From Croceibacterium selenioxidans (GTDB lineage Bacteria; Pseudomonadota; Alphaproteobacteria; Sphingomonadales; Sphingomonadaceae), in NCBI RefSeq assembly GCF_018599195.1, contig NZ_JAHFVK010000003.1:1-64000 (forward strand): a DNA stretch of 64,000 bases, in the 5' to 3' direction. This document shows, one piece after another, positions 1-8,353 of this stretch (position 1 is its first letter; each line of letters starts with the position of its first letter). The position numbers and the translations under genes are program-made. The notes beneath the pieces are model-generated. The model saw only the letters and a program-made list of their open reading frames with translations. It was not told the origin of the DNA and made no database searches.

Positions 1-256
1 CCATCGCGTCGTAGCCGTAAAGCCCCGAGTTCGCCGGGTTGAGGTGGTCGTCGATCGAGGCGATGTTGCCATCGGCATCGTAGCCGTACGACAAGTTCGA
101 AAGATCCGAGCCGTCGAGCGTGCGGTAAAGCCGCCGCGAGGCGAGCAGGCCGGCAAGGTCGCGCTCGTTCGCAACCGACAGCCCGTTGCCCAGCTTCATC
201 TCCGCAACCGCGCCGAAGGGTTCGTAGCTGTAGCTGTTCGATACGGTGACCCAGGG
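1..256 (-). repeat. Third, partial copy of the rhs core (runs off the window)
   Basis: This stretch matches the core of the full-length rhs gene (3635-3890) almost base for base. The match stops near 256, a few bases after the stop of the upstream immunity candidate. Being on the minus strand, the copy continues beyond position 1, where a further alternative C-terminal tip would be expected. Its junction lies about 72 bp further into the core than that of the second copy, so the two duplications had different breakpoints. No start codon with a ribosome-binding site is visible, so it looks like an orphan cassette and not an expressed gene. Confidence 0.85.
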
Positions 257-269
257 CCGACCTTGCCAT

Positions 270-740
270 CTATTTTGGCTGACGCAAGAATCGCCCTTTC
301 CAACTAACGGGCTCCATCAGGTCCTCTATGTTGATGTATTGGGCATTCCGGGTGCGGAATTGCTTTTCGGTTTCATAGCTTGCTGACCACCATCGACGTT
401 GACAGCAGAACTCCACAAATTCTTCGCGCGCTTGTTCAAATGTCAACTGGATCGGCGCGCCGAAGACGTACTTTACTCGAACTCGCCTATACCGCCGACG
501 ACTTACCATGTTCCAGGGGGTCCACGACGCGCCTAGATCGATCAAATCCAGGAAAGGAAATTTCCGGCATTCGACGTCGACAGAAAAGCAGTCTTGGCCT
601 TTCCACCATCCCAAATCCAGTTGCCATCTGGTGGGCGTAAATTCCCAACTATTCCCCTCAATTTTCGTTATGAATTCTGGATGAAAAAAGAGGTATGGCG
701 CCGATGGCTCATGTTCCTCCAACAATAGTTCAATTCCCAT
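270..740 (-). CDS. Candidate immunity protein for the second rhs tip
   Basis: This 156-aa protein starts at the ATG at 740, which overlaps the last codons of the orphan rhs cassette (stop 730-732), so the two are translationally coupled. It has no signal peptide or membrane segment and is rich in Trp, Phe and Tyr, as a soluble cytoplasmic protein would be. I do not recognise its family. The immunity role is inferred only from position: in polymorphic toxin loci the small gene directly after the variable toxin tip normally encodes the cognate inhibitor. The third rhs core copy starts just after its stop. A longer reading in the same frame, from 1010, is an overlap artefact inside the cassette. 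Confidence 0.6.
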   Translation of the reverse strand: MGIELLLEEHEPSAPYLFFHPEFITKIEGNSWEFTPTRWQLDLGWWKGQDCFSVDVECRKFPFLDLIDLGASWTPWNMVSRRRYRRVRVKYVFGAPIQLTFEQAREEFVEFCCQRRWWSASYETEKQFRTRNAQYINIEDLMEPVSWKGRFLRQPK

Positions 741-2193
741 CGATTGCCTCCTCGATCGCGCTGCCTGCGCCGATCGCCGCACCGCCAAGGACGGGTTTTG
801 GGGTCCCTCGAAGGAAACCCGGCAGAAACTCTCCAGCGTGAAGGTCCTGATGCACATTTCGCGGCAGCGGATTGAGGTTCCATGGCCGATTGATGATACG
901 ATCGCGCAACCCTCCAACGCCATCGCCCGCTCTTTTCGGGACGAGCCAATGGTGCAAGTCCACATCCTTCTTGACCAGCCCTTCCGCTCTACGGACCCGG
1001 CGCGACACATTGTTCCACTTCATCGAGCCTGGAGTGAGGCGCACCCAACCTTTGACCCAATTTCCTCCGAACGCACCCATCGCCCCGGCAGCCGCCACTT
1101 CTCCCCATTCGTAGCAATCTGGATCGAAGATATCGCGTCCACCCCACCAGTTCGAGAGTCCTTGGAGGCCCAGTTCGATGCCCGCTCCGATCAAGGCACC
1201 GCCGATAATCGCAGGCACGAACTGACCGGTTGGGTCGGTCAGATTAACCGGGTTGTTCCCGGCATAGGCGTAGAGGTTACTCCCACCCCCAAGCCCGATC
1301 GGATCGGCCTGGATGTAGCGCCCGGTGACCGGGTCGTAGTCCCGGTAGCGGTTGTAGTAGAGGTCGGGGAACGCCCGGCTCTGGCCGGGGAACCCGGGGA
1401 GCAGGTAGGCGTCCGACAGCGCCACCGGGTTGCCCGCGGCGTTGGTCGTGACCAGTGGCACCCCGAGGTGGTTGCCATGGACCCAGGTGAGCGCGAGCGC
1501 GCCCGAGGCGTCGGGGCTTGCCACCGCCAGCGGCGCGTAGCCGCCGACACCGTCGCCGCCGCCGAACGGGCCGTTGTCGTTGGCCGCCTGGGGCAGGGCC
1601 CAGATGAACTCGGCGTGCACCTCTGATGCGCTTTCGCCGTATTCGCCGAGCACGCGGCCGTCGGCGTCGTAGATGAAGCGCCGGGTGGCCGTCGGGCTTA
1701 GCATCGCCACCCGGTCGTCGAGGCCGTTGTAGACATAGCTCTGCGCCCCGGCGTTCGAGCGGTTGTATTCGATCAGTCGACCGTAGCCGTCATAGGCCGT
1801 GGTCACACTCACTCCCCCGGGCCGGGTCTCGGTGAGGGTGTTGCCGCGCGCGTCGTAGCCGATGGATCGCGTGCCCGCGGCGTCGGTCATCGAGGCCAGG
1901 CGGTTGGTGCCGGGAGTGTAGGCATAGTTCTGATCGCTGCCGCCGGCAGGCGTCACCGCCAGGGTCAGCCGGCCCATCGCGTCGTAGCCGTAAAGCCCCG
2001 AGTTCGCCGGGTTGAGGTGGTCGTCGATCGAGGCGATGTTGCCATCGGCATCGTAGCCGTACGACAAGTTCGAAAGATCCGAGCCGTCGAGCGTGCGGTA
2101 CAGCCGCCGCGAGGCGAGCAGGCCGGCAAGGTCGCGCTCGTTCGCAACCGACAGCCCATTGTTATTACAAAATCCCCCCGCCGGTTCTATCAA
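730..2193 (-). CDS. Orphan rhs core plus alternative C-terminal toxin tip (HNH-like)
   Basis: The frame is open for 487 codons, but its first dozen codons overlap the end of the preceding immunity gene and its only start is an unsupported TTG, so it is probably a silent cassette. Residues from GLSVANERD to about 315 repeat the YD-repeat core of the full gene with a few substitutions and include RDYDPVTGRYIQADPIGLGG. After NNPVN it diverges completely: a hydrophobic Gly/Ala-rich stretch, then a tip with LHHWLVPKR and NRPWNLNPLPRNVHQDLH. The spaced His and Asn residues resemble HNH/endonuclease VII-fold toxins, but the exact family is not recognised. Recombination through the shared core could swap this tip onto the expressed gene. 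Confidence 0.7.
   Translation of the reverse strand: MIEPAGGFCNNNGLSVANERDLAGLLASRRLYRTLDGSDLSNLSYGYDADGNIASIDDHLNPANSGLYGYDAMGRLTLAVTPAGGSDQNYAYTPGTNRLASMTDAAGTRSIGYDARGNTLTETRPGGVSVTTAYDGYGRLIEYNRSNAGAQSYVYNGLDDRVAMLSPTATRRFIYDADGRVLGEYGESASEVHAEFIWALPQAANDNGPFGGGDGVGGYAPLAVASPDASGALALTWVHGNHLGVPLVTTNAAGNPVALSDAYLLPGFPGQSRAFPDLYYNRYRDYDPVTGRYIQADPIGLGGGSNLYAYAGNNPVNLTDPTGQFVPAIIGGALIGAGIELGLQGLSNWWGGRDIFDPDCYEWGEVAAAGAMGAFGGNWVKGWVRLTPGSMKWNNVSRRVRRAEGLVKKDVDLHHWLVPKRAGDGVGGLRDRIINRPWNLNPLPRNVHQDLHAGEFLPGFLRGTPKPVLGGAAIGAGSAIEEAIDGN
1242..2157 (-). repeat. Second copy of the rhs 3' core (916 bp)
   Basis: This block aligns with 2903-3818 at a constant offset of 1661 bp with only scattered substitutions. 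It ends sharply at both sides: at the toxin-tip junction near 1242 and next to the upstream immunity gene near 2157. The near identity suggests recent duplication or continuing gene conversion. Confidence 0.9.
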
Positions 2194-2470
2194 ACCCCTT
2201 CATGCTTTCACCTTCATTCATAAAAAATTCAGGGTCGTCACTATTTTCACATATTGCTCCAACGTAATCCAAAGCGCACTCCATGGCATTAAACTCGTCT
2301 ATCCCTTTTGATGATGCATTGTATTTAGGAACGTTTGAAAATGTTATTTTGCAAGAATATTTATTATCATCTATTTTAAAGGGTTTCTCGATCACGATTT
2401 GTGTCTCAAAGAGCACGCCGTCCCACATCGTGAATACATTCCTCTCAATGAACGTCGAGTTTCTGCTCAT
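2165..2470 (-). CDS. Candidate immunity protein for the full-length Rhs tip
   Basis: The protein is 101 aa if it starts at the ATG at 2470, one base after the rhs stop (2472-2474); the frame is open further up, inside rhs. It is acidic and soluble, with a GIDEFNAMECALDYVGAIC segment resembling small DUF6968-type proteins, which I recall from similar positions; that match is tentative. Its base composition is clearly more AT-rich than the surrounding core, with runs such as TTATTTTGC and TTTATTATC, which suggests horizontal acquisition together with the tip. The immunity role is inferred from position directly behind the rhs toxin tip. Confidence 0.65.
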   Translation of the reverse strand: MSRNSTFIERNVFTMWDGVLFETQIVIEKPFKIDDNKYSCKITFSNVPKYNASSKGIDEFNAMECALDYVGAICENSDDPEFFMNEGESMKGFDRTGGGIL

Positions 2471-2471
2471 T

Positions 2472-5400
2472 CTAGGGTTTAATCCTATTCTTGTCCGGAC
2501 CACTGCGGCGCCCATTGGGCAGAAATAGCGGTGTCGTGATATTGGCTGGGTTGATCCCTCGGCTTCGGCATTCGCCGAATCTCGTTATTACCGTGCGCAT
2601 GCAAATCGCATATCCTTGACTTCTTGTATAACCCGCCCTCGTTCCAAAAATATGCCATTGATTGCATTCAAGTTCGTCTGCTTCCTTTTGAATTTGACAA
2701 GGGTCATCGTCGTCGAAGCAAACTTCAATGAAATCTCGAAGCCTCTCCAGATTCCGTTGCATTCGCCGGGTGATGTCCTTGCCGTCAGGGACACCGTTGC
2801 GATTGCTGTCTGCGCCAGGCCCGTACGGCGGAGCGGGCCCGACAGGCACGGCGCCGGGCAGAGGGAGAAGCCTCCTCAATTGCAGCCCATCCGGATCCAC
2901 CTGATTAACCGGGTTGTTCCCGGCATAGGCGTAGAGGTTACTCCCACCCCCAAGCCCGATCGGATCGGCCTGGATGTAGCGCCCGGTGACCGGGTCGTAG
3001 TCCCGGTAGCGGTTGTAGTAGAGGTCGGGGAGCACGCGGCTCTGCCCCGGGAACCCGGGGAGCAGGTAGGCGTCCGACAGCGCCACCGGGTTGCCCGCGG
3101 CGTTGGTCGTGACCAGTGGCACCCCGAGGTGGTTGCCGTGGACCCAGGTGAGCGCGAGCGCACCCGAGGCGTCGGGGCTTGCCACCGCCAGCGGGGCGTA
3201 GCCGCCGACACCGTCGTCGCCGCCGAACGGTGTGTTGTCGTTGGCCGCCTGGGGCAGGGCCCAGATGAACTCGGCGTGCACTTCGCTGGCGCTGGCGCCG
3301 TACTCGCCGAGCCCGCGGCCGTCGGCGTCGTAGATGAAGCGCCGGGTGGCGGTCGGGCTTAGCATCGCCACCCGGTCGTCGAGGCCGTTGTAGACATAGC
3401 TCTGCGCCCCGGCGTTCGAGCGGTTGTATTCGATCAGTCGACCGTAGCCGTCATAGGCCGTGGTCACACTCACTCCCCTGGGCCGGGTCTCGGTGAGAGT
3501 GTTGCCGCGCGCGTCGTAGCCGATGGATCGCGTGCCCGCGGCGTCGGTCATTGAGGCCAGGCGGTTGGTGCCGGGGGTGTAGGCGTAACTCTGATCGCCG
3601 CCGCCGGCAGGCGTCACCGCCAGGGTCAGCCGGCCCATCGCGTCGTAGCCGTAAAGCCCCGAGTTCGCCGGGTTGAGGTGGTCGTCTATCGAGGCGATGT
3701 TGCCATCGGCATCGTAGCCGTACGACAAGTTCGAAAGATCCGAGCCGTCGAGCGTGCGATAAAGCCGCCGCGAGGCGAGCAGGCCGGCAAGGTCGCGCTC
3801 GTTCGCAACCGACAGCCCGTTGCCCAGCTTCATCTCCGCAACCGCGCCGAAGGGTTCGTAGCTGTAGCTGTTCGATACGGTGACCCAGGGGCCGACCGTT
3901 GCTGTCTCCTTGGTGGTGACCGAAGCCACCCGCCCCTTGCCGTCGTAACTATACCGCACGATCCGGCCCGAGGGGTACGTGATCTGCGTGACCCGGTCCG
4001 CAAGGTCGTAGACGTAGGCGAGTTTCGACGCGATGGTCGTGCCAAGCGTCTGTTGCTTGAGGAGCAGGTTGCCGCGGTGGTCATAGCGGAAGAGCGTGGG
4101 GCCGGATCCGTCGACCACCTTGCCGAGACGGCCGATGCCGTAGGTCGGTACCAGGCCGCCCGTGTCCCAGTAATACTGGATCTTCTCCGATGCGGGCCGT
4201 CCTTGCGGCGTCTTGGTTGTCACCCGACCGAGAGCGTCGCGGGCATAGGCGATCACCTGGCCCCGGCCGTCGCTCGATTTGATGAGCCGGCCGGCCGCAT
4301 CGTACCAGTAGATGCTGGTGCCCCGGTCGGGTGACACCTCCTGGATCACTTCCCCGAAGCCGTTGTAGACGAACCGCGTAGTCACCGAGATTGGGTCGGT
4401 ATGGCTGACCGGATTGTCGCGCGCGTCGTAGGTAAGGGCGGTGGTGCCGCTGTCAGGGGCGACCGTGCTCACCACGCGATCGAGCGCATCGAAGGCCGTC
4501 GTTGTCGCATGGCCGTTGGGCGAAATCGAAGACACGGGGTTGCCAACCTTGTCGTAACCCCACTGCGCCGTGTGTCCGACGCCCGTCGTCTCGCGGATCA
4601 GCCGACCGAGTTCGTCGAAGTTCCTGCTTATGCTCAAGGATGTCGAGCCGTCGCCGTGCTTTACCGTCTCATGGCTGACGTTGCCCATCGCGTCATAGGC
4701 ATAGTCCCACCGTTCGCCATCCGCCGTCCGCATGCTGGTAAGTCTGCCAGCGGGGTCGTAGTCCATGAACAGAGCCGCGGTTGCAGGCAGCGTCAGTTGC
4801 GTCACCTGCCCGGCCGCGTCGTACGCGATGGCAGTGGTTGTGTTCAGTGCCGAGGTGGCGGGATCCCTTACCGTGATCGCTGTGGCTCGGCCGAGCTCGT
4901 CATAGGAATAGGCTGTGATGACGCCGTTGGGATCGGTCATGGTGCGGGGACGGGCGGCAGCGTCATGGTCGCCGAACGCCGTAACGTGCCCGAGCGCGTT
5001 GGTAACGGTTACAAGGTTGCCCTGCGTGTCGTAGGCGTAGCTGGTGATGTCGTCCCGTCCCTGCGCATCGGCTGCAAGCGGCCCGTTGATCGACATCAGA
5101 CGGCCAACGGCGTTCCAGCCGTAGGTCCACTTCCGGACCTGACCGTTGGTCGAATAGGGGGCCGTGTGGCTCGTAGTGTCGGTCAGCGTGACGGTTTCGA
5201 GTTGGCCACTCGCATTATAGGTATTCTCTTCGGTAAGTCCGGGCCTGACAATGCTGACAGGGACGTTCAAGGTCGGGTGCCAGGTGATTGCCGCAGTGCG
5301 CTCGTCGACGGTACCTTTTCCCTCGACTATGCTGGTCGGACGGCCCCGCGCATCGCGTAGCGTCGATGTGGTCCGTCCCTCCGCGTCGGTACTGCTGCTG

Positions 5401-7073
5401 ATAAACGTGTTGCTGCCATAAGCCGTCAATGTGGTGCTGGCAGGCGTACTTGGGCTCGCCTCGCCCGCTACCTGAGTAAGGCGGTAATCGGCCGGCCCCG
5501 CGCCAGTGAAGGAAGAGTAAGTATAGACGGACGCCTTCCCAAGCGCGTTCGTCACGCGCCGAGTTCGGGAAGTTCCATTCTGTCCGTATTCGACCTCGTA
5601 GGAATCCGCACCACCGGCCGTCGCCGTTAAGGTCGCGCGGCCCTGTGCATCATAAGCGTAAGTGCGGGTGCGAACCTGGCGGTTGTCGATTATCCCGGTG
5701 ATGTGCGTGGGAAAGCGGGCGTCTTCATAGAGGTATTCGACCGAGTCCAGGGCAACGCCCGCCGAACTCAGGCGCTCGACCTTGATCAGTCGTTTGATGA
5801 CAGAGTTTGATGGTGCCTTCGTCGCCGGAGGCGGATCGTAGCTGTAGCGCAAGGACGTTCCATCGGGCAGCGCTATCGATGCGACCGCTTGAGGGAAGGG
5901 CAGTGATCCTGCCGGAGGTGACGCAAGCGAAGAGGTGAAATACTGATACCAACTGAAGGTCGCTGTACGCCCGAAGCTGTCGGTGATGGACCCGAGGCTG
6001 CTGTCGGCATTATAGGCAAAGGTCCAACTGTAGCCGTCGCGGGCGACCTTGGCCGTGGGCCAGGCCCTGTTGTAGCTGCCGCCATTCGGACCAATCCGGG
6101 TTTGCAGTGTCCAGGCGTTGTCGTCATGGTCGGTAAGTTTCCACGTACTCGACGCTTTCGCTATGTCCGAAAGGTTCGCCGGCAGATCTCCGACCAGTTC
6201 GAGCTTCAAGGAATTCGACGCGTTGGCTGCGCCAAACGCGGGATCTGGTATCCACCGGCCATCGGCCTGAAGGACGAAGCCGAAGCCTGTCCCGTCCGGA
6301 GCTAGGACGGCGACCTTGGCTTTGGGCGAGGACGGAGATCCTGAGAACGCCCCCAACTGCAGTTCATAACTGAAATCAAAATTCCAACCGCCTGTCAGGC
6401 CGCGCGGCAAAGATCTGGGAAGCGCCCTGCCGTCAATCGGGCGGCCTACCTGGAAACTGCGATAATGGCGGCCGATGCGGAAATCACCATCCGCGGTTTC
6501 ATAGTCTCGGGCCGTTAAGAATTTTGCACCGGTGGAAAGGACGATTGGATTTCCGACCGTGGGATTGGTCCGGCCATCCGCGTCACAAATACAGGGCTGT
6601 TCGACCGGCGGATCTGCTCGGCAATGCCCGTCGACAGTCGGCGTATATCCGCTGGCGCACGAAAAGTAGACGTTCGAGGGCAAGACAGTGCCGCAGCCGC
6701 CGATGCCAGATCCAGGCTTTTCCTGAGGGCAAAGGTATTGGAAGCTGGTCCATTTGCAGGTTGCGATCGTCCAGTTGTCTTCGTGAGGTCGGGCCCCGAT
6801 GAACCGACTGGCACCGCCGCCCATGTAGCGCTGCCATTGAGCCTCGCAGGCTTCGTAAGCTGTTGCGTACCCGCCGCTCCAACTGCCTCCGCCGTCTGCC
6901 GACTGCGCTCGTGCAGCGCCCGAGATGGCAAAACTCAGAAGTGAAAGTGCAATAGCGCCGTACTGAAGTGCGCACGAAAGCCACTTAACAGCGCGATTCA
7001 CGCGATTACCAAAGGATACCACCTGCCCCCACAATCCAATCAGTCCCCAAGACCCCAAGGATTGGTCGATCAC
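2472..7073 (-). CDS. Rhs/YD-repeat polymorphic toxin with Sec signal
   Basis: The protein has 1533 aa and starts at a GTG that overlaps the upstream stop (GTGA). Residues 30-56 form a signal peptide ending in ARA before QS. A Cys-rich segment follows, then a DUF6531-like N-terminal region (NPTVGNPIVLSTGAKF), then many YD repeats of the GYDAxGN type to about residue 1350, and the Rhs core signature RDYDPVTGRYIQADPIGLGG. The hypervariable tip starts after DPDG (1393-1396) and spans about 137 residues with several Cys and CNQWHIFGT. I see no PAAR or VgrG-linked domain, so delivery may not follow the usual type VI route. The YD repeats are known to form a shell around the toxic tip. The activity of this tip is unknown. 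Confidence 0.9.
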   Translation of the reverse strand: MIDQSLGSWGLIGLWGQVVSFGNRVNRAVKWLSCALQYGAIALSLLSFAISGAARAQSADGGGSWSGGYATAYEACEAQWQRYMGGGASRFIGARPHEDNWTIATCKWTSFQYLCPQEKPGSGIGGCGTVLPSNVYFSCASGYTPTVDGHCRADPPVEQPCICDADGRTNPTVGNPIVLSTGAKFLTARDYETADGDFRIGRHYRSFQVGRPIDGRALPRSLPRGLTGGWNFDFSYELQLGAFSGSPSSPKAKVAVLAPDGTGFGFVLQADGRWIPDPAFGAANASNSLKLELVGDLPANLSDIAKASSTWKLTDHDDNAWTLQTRIGPNGGSYNRAWPTAKVARDGYSWTFAYNADSSLGSITDSFGRTATFSWYQYFTSSLASPPAGSLPFPQAVASIALPDGTSLRYSYDPPPATKAPSNSVIKRLIKVERLSSAGVALDSVEYLYEDARFPTHITGIIDNRQVRTRTYAYDAQGRATLTATAGGADSYEVEYGQNGTSRTRRVTNALGKASVYTYSSFTGAGPADYRLTQVAGEASPSTPASTTLTAYGSNTFISSSTDAEGRTTSTLRDARGRPTSIVEGKGTVDERTAAITWHPTLNVPVSIVRPGLTEENTYNASGQLETVTLTDTTSHTAPYSTNGQVRKWTYGWNAVGRLMSINGPLAADAQGRDDITSYAYDTQGNLVTVTNALGHVTAFGDHDAAARPRTMTDPNGVITAYSYDELGRATAITVRDPATSALNTTTAIAYDAAGQVTQLTLPATAALFMDYDPAGRLTSMRTADGERWDYAYDAMGNVSHETVKHGDGSTSLSISRNFDELGRLIRETTGVGHTAQWGYDKVGNPVSSISPNGHATTTAFDALDRVVSTVAPDSGTTALTYDARDNPVSHTDPISVTTRFVYNGFGEVIQEVSPDRGTSIYWYDAAGRLIKSSDGRGQVIAYARDALGRVTTKTPQGRPASEKIQYYWDTGGLVPTYGIGRLGKVVDGSGPTLFRYDHRGNLLLKQQTLGTTIASKLAYVYDLADRVTQITYPSGRIVRYSYDGKGRVASVTTKETATVGPWVTVSNSYSYEPFGAVAEMKLGNGLSVANERDLAGLLASRRLYRTLDGSDLSNLSYGYDADGNIASIDDHLNPANSGLYGYDAMGRLTLAVTPAGGGDQSYAYTPGTNRLASMTDAAGTRSIGYDARGNTLTETRPRGVSVTTAYDGYGRLIEYNRSNAGAQSYVYNGLDDRVAMLSPTATRRFIYDADGRGLGEYGASASEVHAEFIWALPQAANDNTPFGGDDGVGGYAPLAVASPDASGALALTWVHGNHLGVPLVTTNAAGNPVALSDAYLLPGFPGQSRVLPDLYYNRYRDYDPVTGRYIQADPIGLGGGSNLYAYAGNNPVNQVDPDGLQLRRLLPLPGAVPVGPAPPYGPGADSNRNGVPDGKDITRRMQRNLERLRDFIEVCFDDDDPCQIQKEADELECNQWHIFGTRAGYTRSQGYAICMRTVITRFGECRSRGINPANITTPLFLPNGRRSGPDKNRIKP
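2903..3890 (-). repeat. rhs core segment shared with the two downstream copies
   Basis: This part of the full-length gene is duplicated downstream: 2903-3818 matches 1242-2157, and 3635-3890 matches 1-256. It encodes the last YD repeats and the Rhs core signature, so any crossover within it would replace the toxin tip while keeping the frame. Confidence 0.9.
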
Positions 7074-7351
7074 TTATTCCAGACGAAGCAGCCAAGCTTC
7101 CCCGACCCCCACTGCACCGGACCGGACGCGATCGTGCCCACCGTTTGCGCGATGCGATTTCCGTTCACATCGTACTTGAAAGTTACGCAACGGCTGCCCG
7201 AACTCAGGAGCTTCAAGCTCGACTGGCTGATCTGCGGCCCGAAAAGCATCAAGCCACTGGCCTGCGCGGATACAGGAACGCAAAAGGAGGCCAGGGCGCC
7301 GATTGCCGCAATCCGAAATTTAGTTAGTCCAGGAAAAATTCTGAACCGCAT
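7070..7351 (-). CDS. Small exported protein coupled to rhs
   Basis: This 93-aa protein starts at the ATG at 7351, preceded by a good GGAGG (7361-7365). Residues 1-31 form a signal peptide ending in AQA before SG. The mature part of about 60 aa contains KYDVNGNRIAQ, which looks like one YD repeat, and two Cys. Its TGA overlaps the rhs GTG start (GTGA), so the pair is probably translated together. Its function is unknown; an accessory or chaperone-like partner of Rhs, or a remnant of an older rhs 5' end, are both possible. A longer upstream reading starting at 7396 lacks a ribosome-binding site. Confidence 0.6.
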   Translation of the reverse strand: MRFRIFPGLTKFRIAAIGALASFCVPVSAQASGLMLFGPQISQSSLKLLSSGSRCVTFKYDVNGNRIAQTVGTIASGPVQWGSGKLGCFVWNK

Positions 7352-7747
7352 TGATGGTCTCCTCCGACGCAAGCACGCGACCGACCGCCTGCTCACTGAC
7401 TTCTCCCTTGTGTGTTTACCGAATACGAACGCGCGCGCAGGTTCGGTATGTCACCTAATGGATGTAAAGAACTGTAATATTAGGAGCTTTTCATCTCGCG
7501 GGAGGTCTATCTATACGCAATGTCCGCAACTCATCGACCTAATGCCTGCCGGAGGGTGCTGTCAGACTAACGCGAACCGGTCTCCACTTTGCATAGTCGG
7601 GTCTTTGAAGGCCGCGAACTTCACGCAGCGAGATTCTGCCACTCGGCCAAGGCGGCCGAGCGGGCTCTGGATTTGCGGCTCATTTTTTCGCCGCTAGCAG
7701 CTTCGCACTGTCACGTTGGTCTGACAGTACCTGGTGCTGGGACTGGC
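7352..7747. other. Intergenic region between rhs and tRNA-Ser
   Basis: No convincing gene is visible in these 396 bp. It should hold the promoter of the rhs pair. Two inverted repeats stand out: TACCGAA (7417-7423) with TTCGGTA (7442-7448), placed where an operator could act on the rhs promoter, and ACTGTCA (7707-7713) with TGACAGT (7722-7728) just downstream of the tRNA, which could be a processing or termination hairpin although no T run follows it. Confidence 0.5.
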
Positions 7748-7838
7748 TGGCGGAGCGGGAGGGATTCGAACCCTCGATACGGTTTTGCCGTATACACACT
7801 TTCCAGGCGTGCGCCTTCGACCACTCGGCCACCGCTCC
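7748..7838 (-). tRNA. tRNA-Ser (anticodon GGA)
   Basis: The minus strand folds as a class II tRNA: acceptor GGAGCGG (from 7838) pairs with CCGCTCC (7752-7758), followed by discriminator G and an encoded CCA (7748-7750). The D-arm contains GCCGAGTGGTCGAAGGC. The anticodon GGA lies at 7802-7804 within CTGGAAA. A long variable arm (TATACGGC...CCGTATC) and the T-arm GGTTCGAATCC follow. The gene abuts the rhs locus, and tRNA-Ser genes are common integration targets. Confidence 0.95.
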
Positions 7839-7933
7839 GCATGCCTGACGGGAGCGGCGCACCTAGCGAGAGGGGCGCGGCATTACAAGCCATGTGACTT
7901 GTCGCGTTCGTTTGTGGCCCCTATCCCGTTCGA

Positions 7934-8338
7934 ATGACCCGCACGATCGGTCTGGCACCGTCCGCTGACGAAATCGAAACGCTCGCTCGTGCGGCGATGG
8001 AGCGGCTGCCGGCGGAATTTGCCGTCCACCTCCAGGATGTCCTGCTTCAGGTAGAGGAATATGCCGACGAAGTATTGCTGGCCGAGTTCGGAATCACGGA
8101 TCCGTACGAACTCAGCGGCGTCTACGAAGGCACGCCTCTGCACGAGAAGAGCATCGACCATTCGGGCCGCATGCCTGACCGAATCCGCCTGTTCAGGGCG
8201 GCGATTCTCGACGAATGGATCGCCCGAGGAAACGAGACGCTCGAGCATCTCGTGGCCCATGTGCTGATCCACGAGGTCGGGCATCATTTCGGCCTCAGCG
8301 ACGAAACCATGCATGCGCTTGAGGATGCAGCGAGTTAG
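7934..8338 (+). CDS. Metallopeptidase family protein (zincin-like)
   Basis: This 134-aa cytoplasmic protein carries HEVGHHFGLSD with a HExxH zinc site at residues 113-117, the hallmark of the small zincin-like family PF06262 (DUF1025). The length fits that family, whose substrates are not known. There is no signal peptide. No strong ribosome-binding site precedes the ATG. The next gene starts 15 bases downstream on the same strand, so the two may be cotranscribed, but a functional link is not obvious. Confidence 0.85.
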   Translation: MTRTIGLAPSADEIETLARAAMERLPAEFAVHLQDVLLQVEEYADEVLLAEFGITDPYELSGVYEGTPLHEKSIDHSGRMPDRIRLFRAAILDEWIARGNETLEHLVAHVLIHEVGHHFGLSDETMHALEDAAS

Positions 8339-8353
8339 CGGCACGGTGGGGAC

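Noticed and set aside
838-1626. Plus-strand open frames opposite the rhs cores
   Set aside because: They recur identically wherever the core is repeated and are Val/Arg/Gly-rich mirror images of the YD repeats.
7640-7680. A second tRNA-like sequence (ACTCGGCCAAGGCGGCCGAG) near tRNA-Ser
   Set aside because: It resembles a D-arm fragment but no acceptor stem, anticodon arm or T-arm can be built around it.
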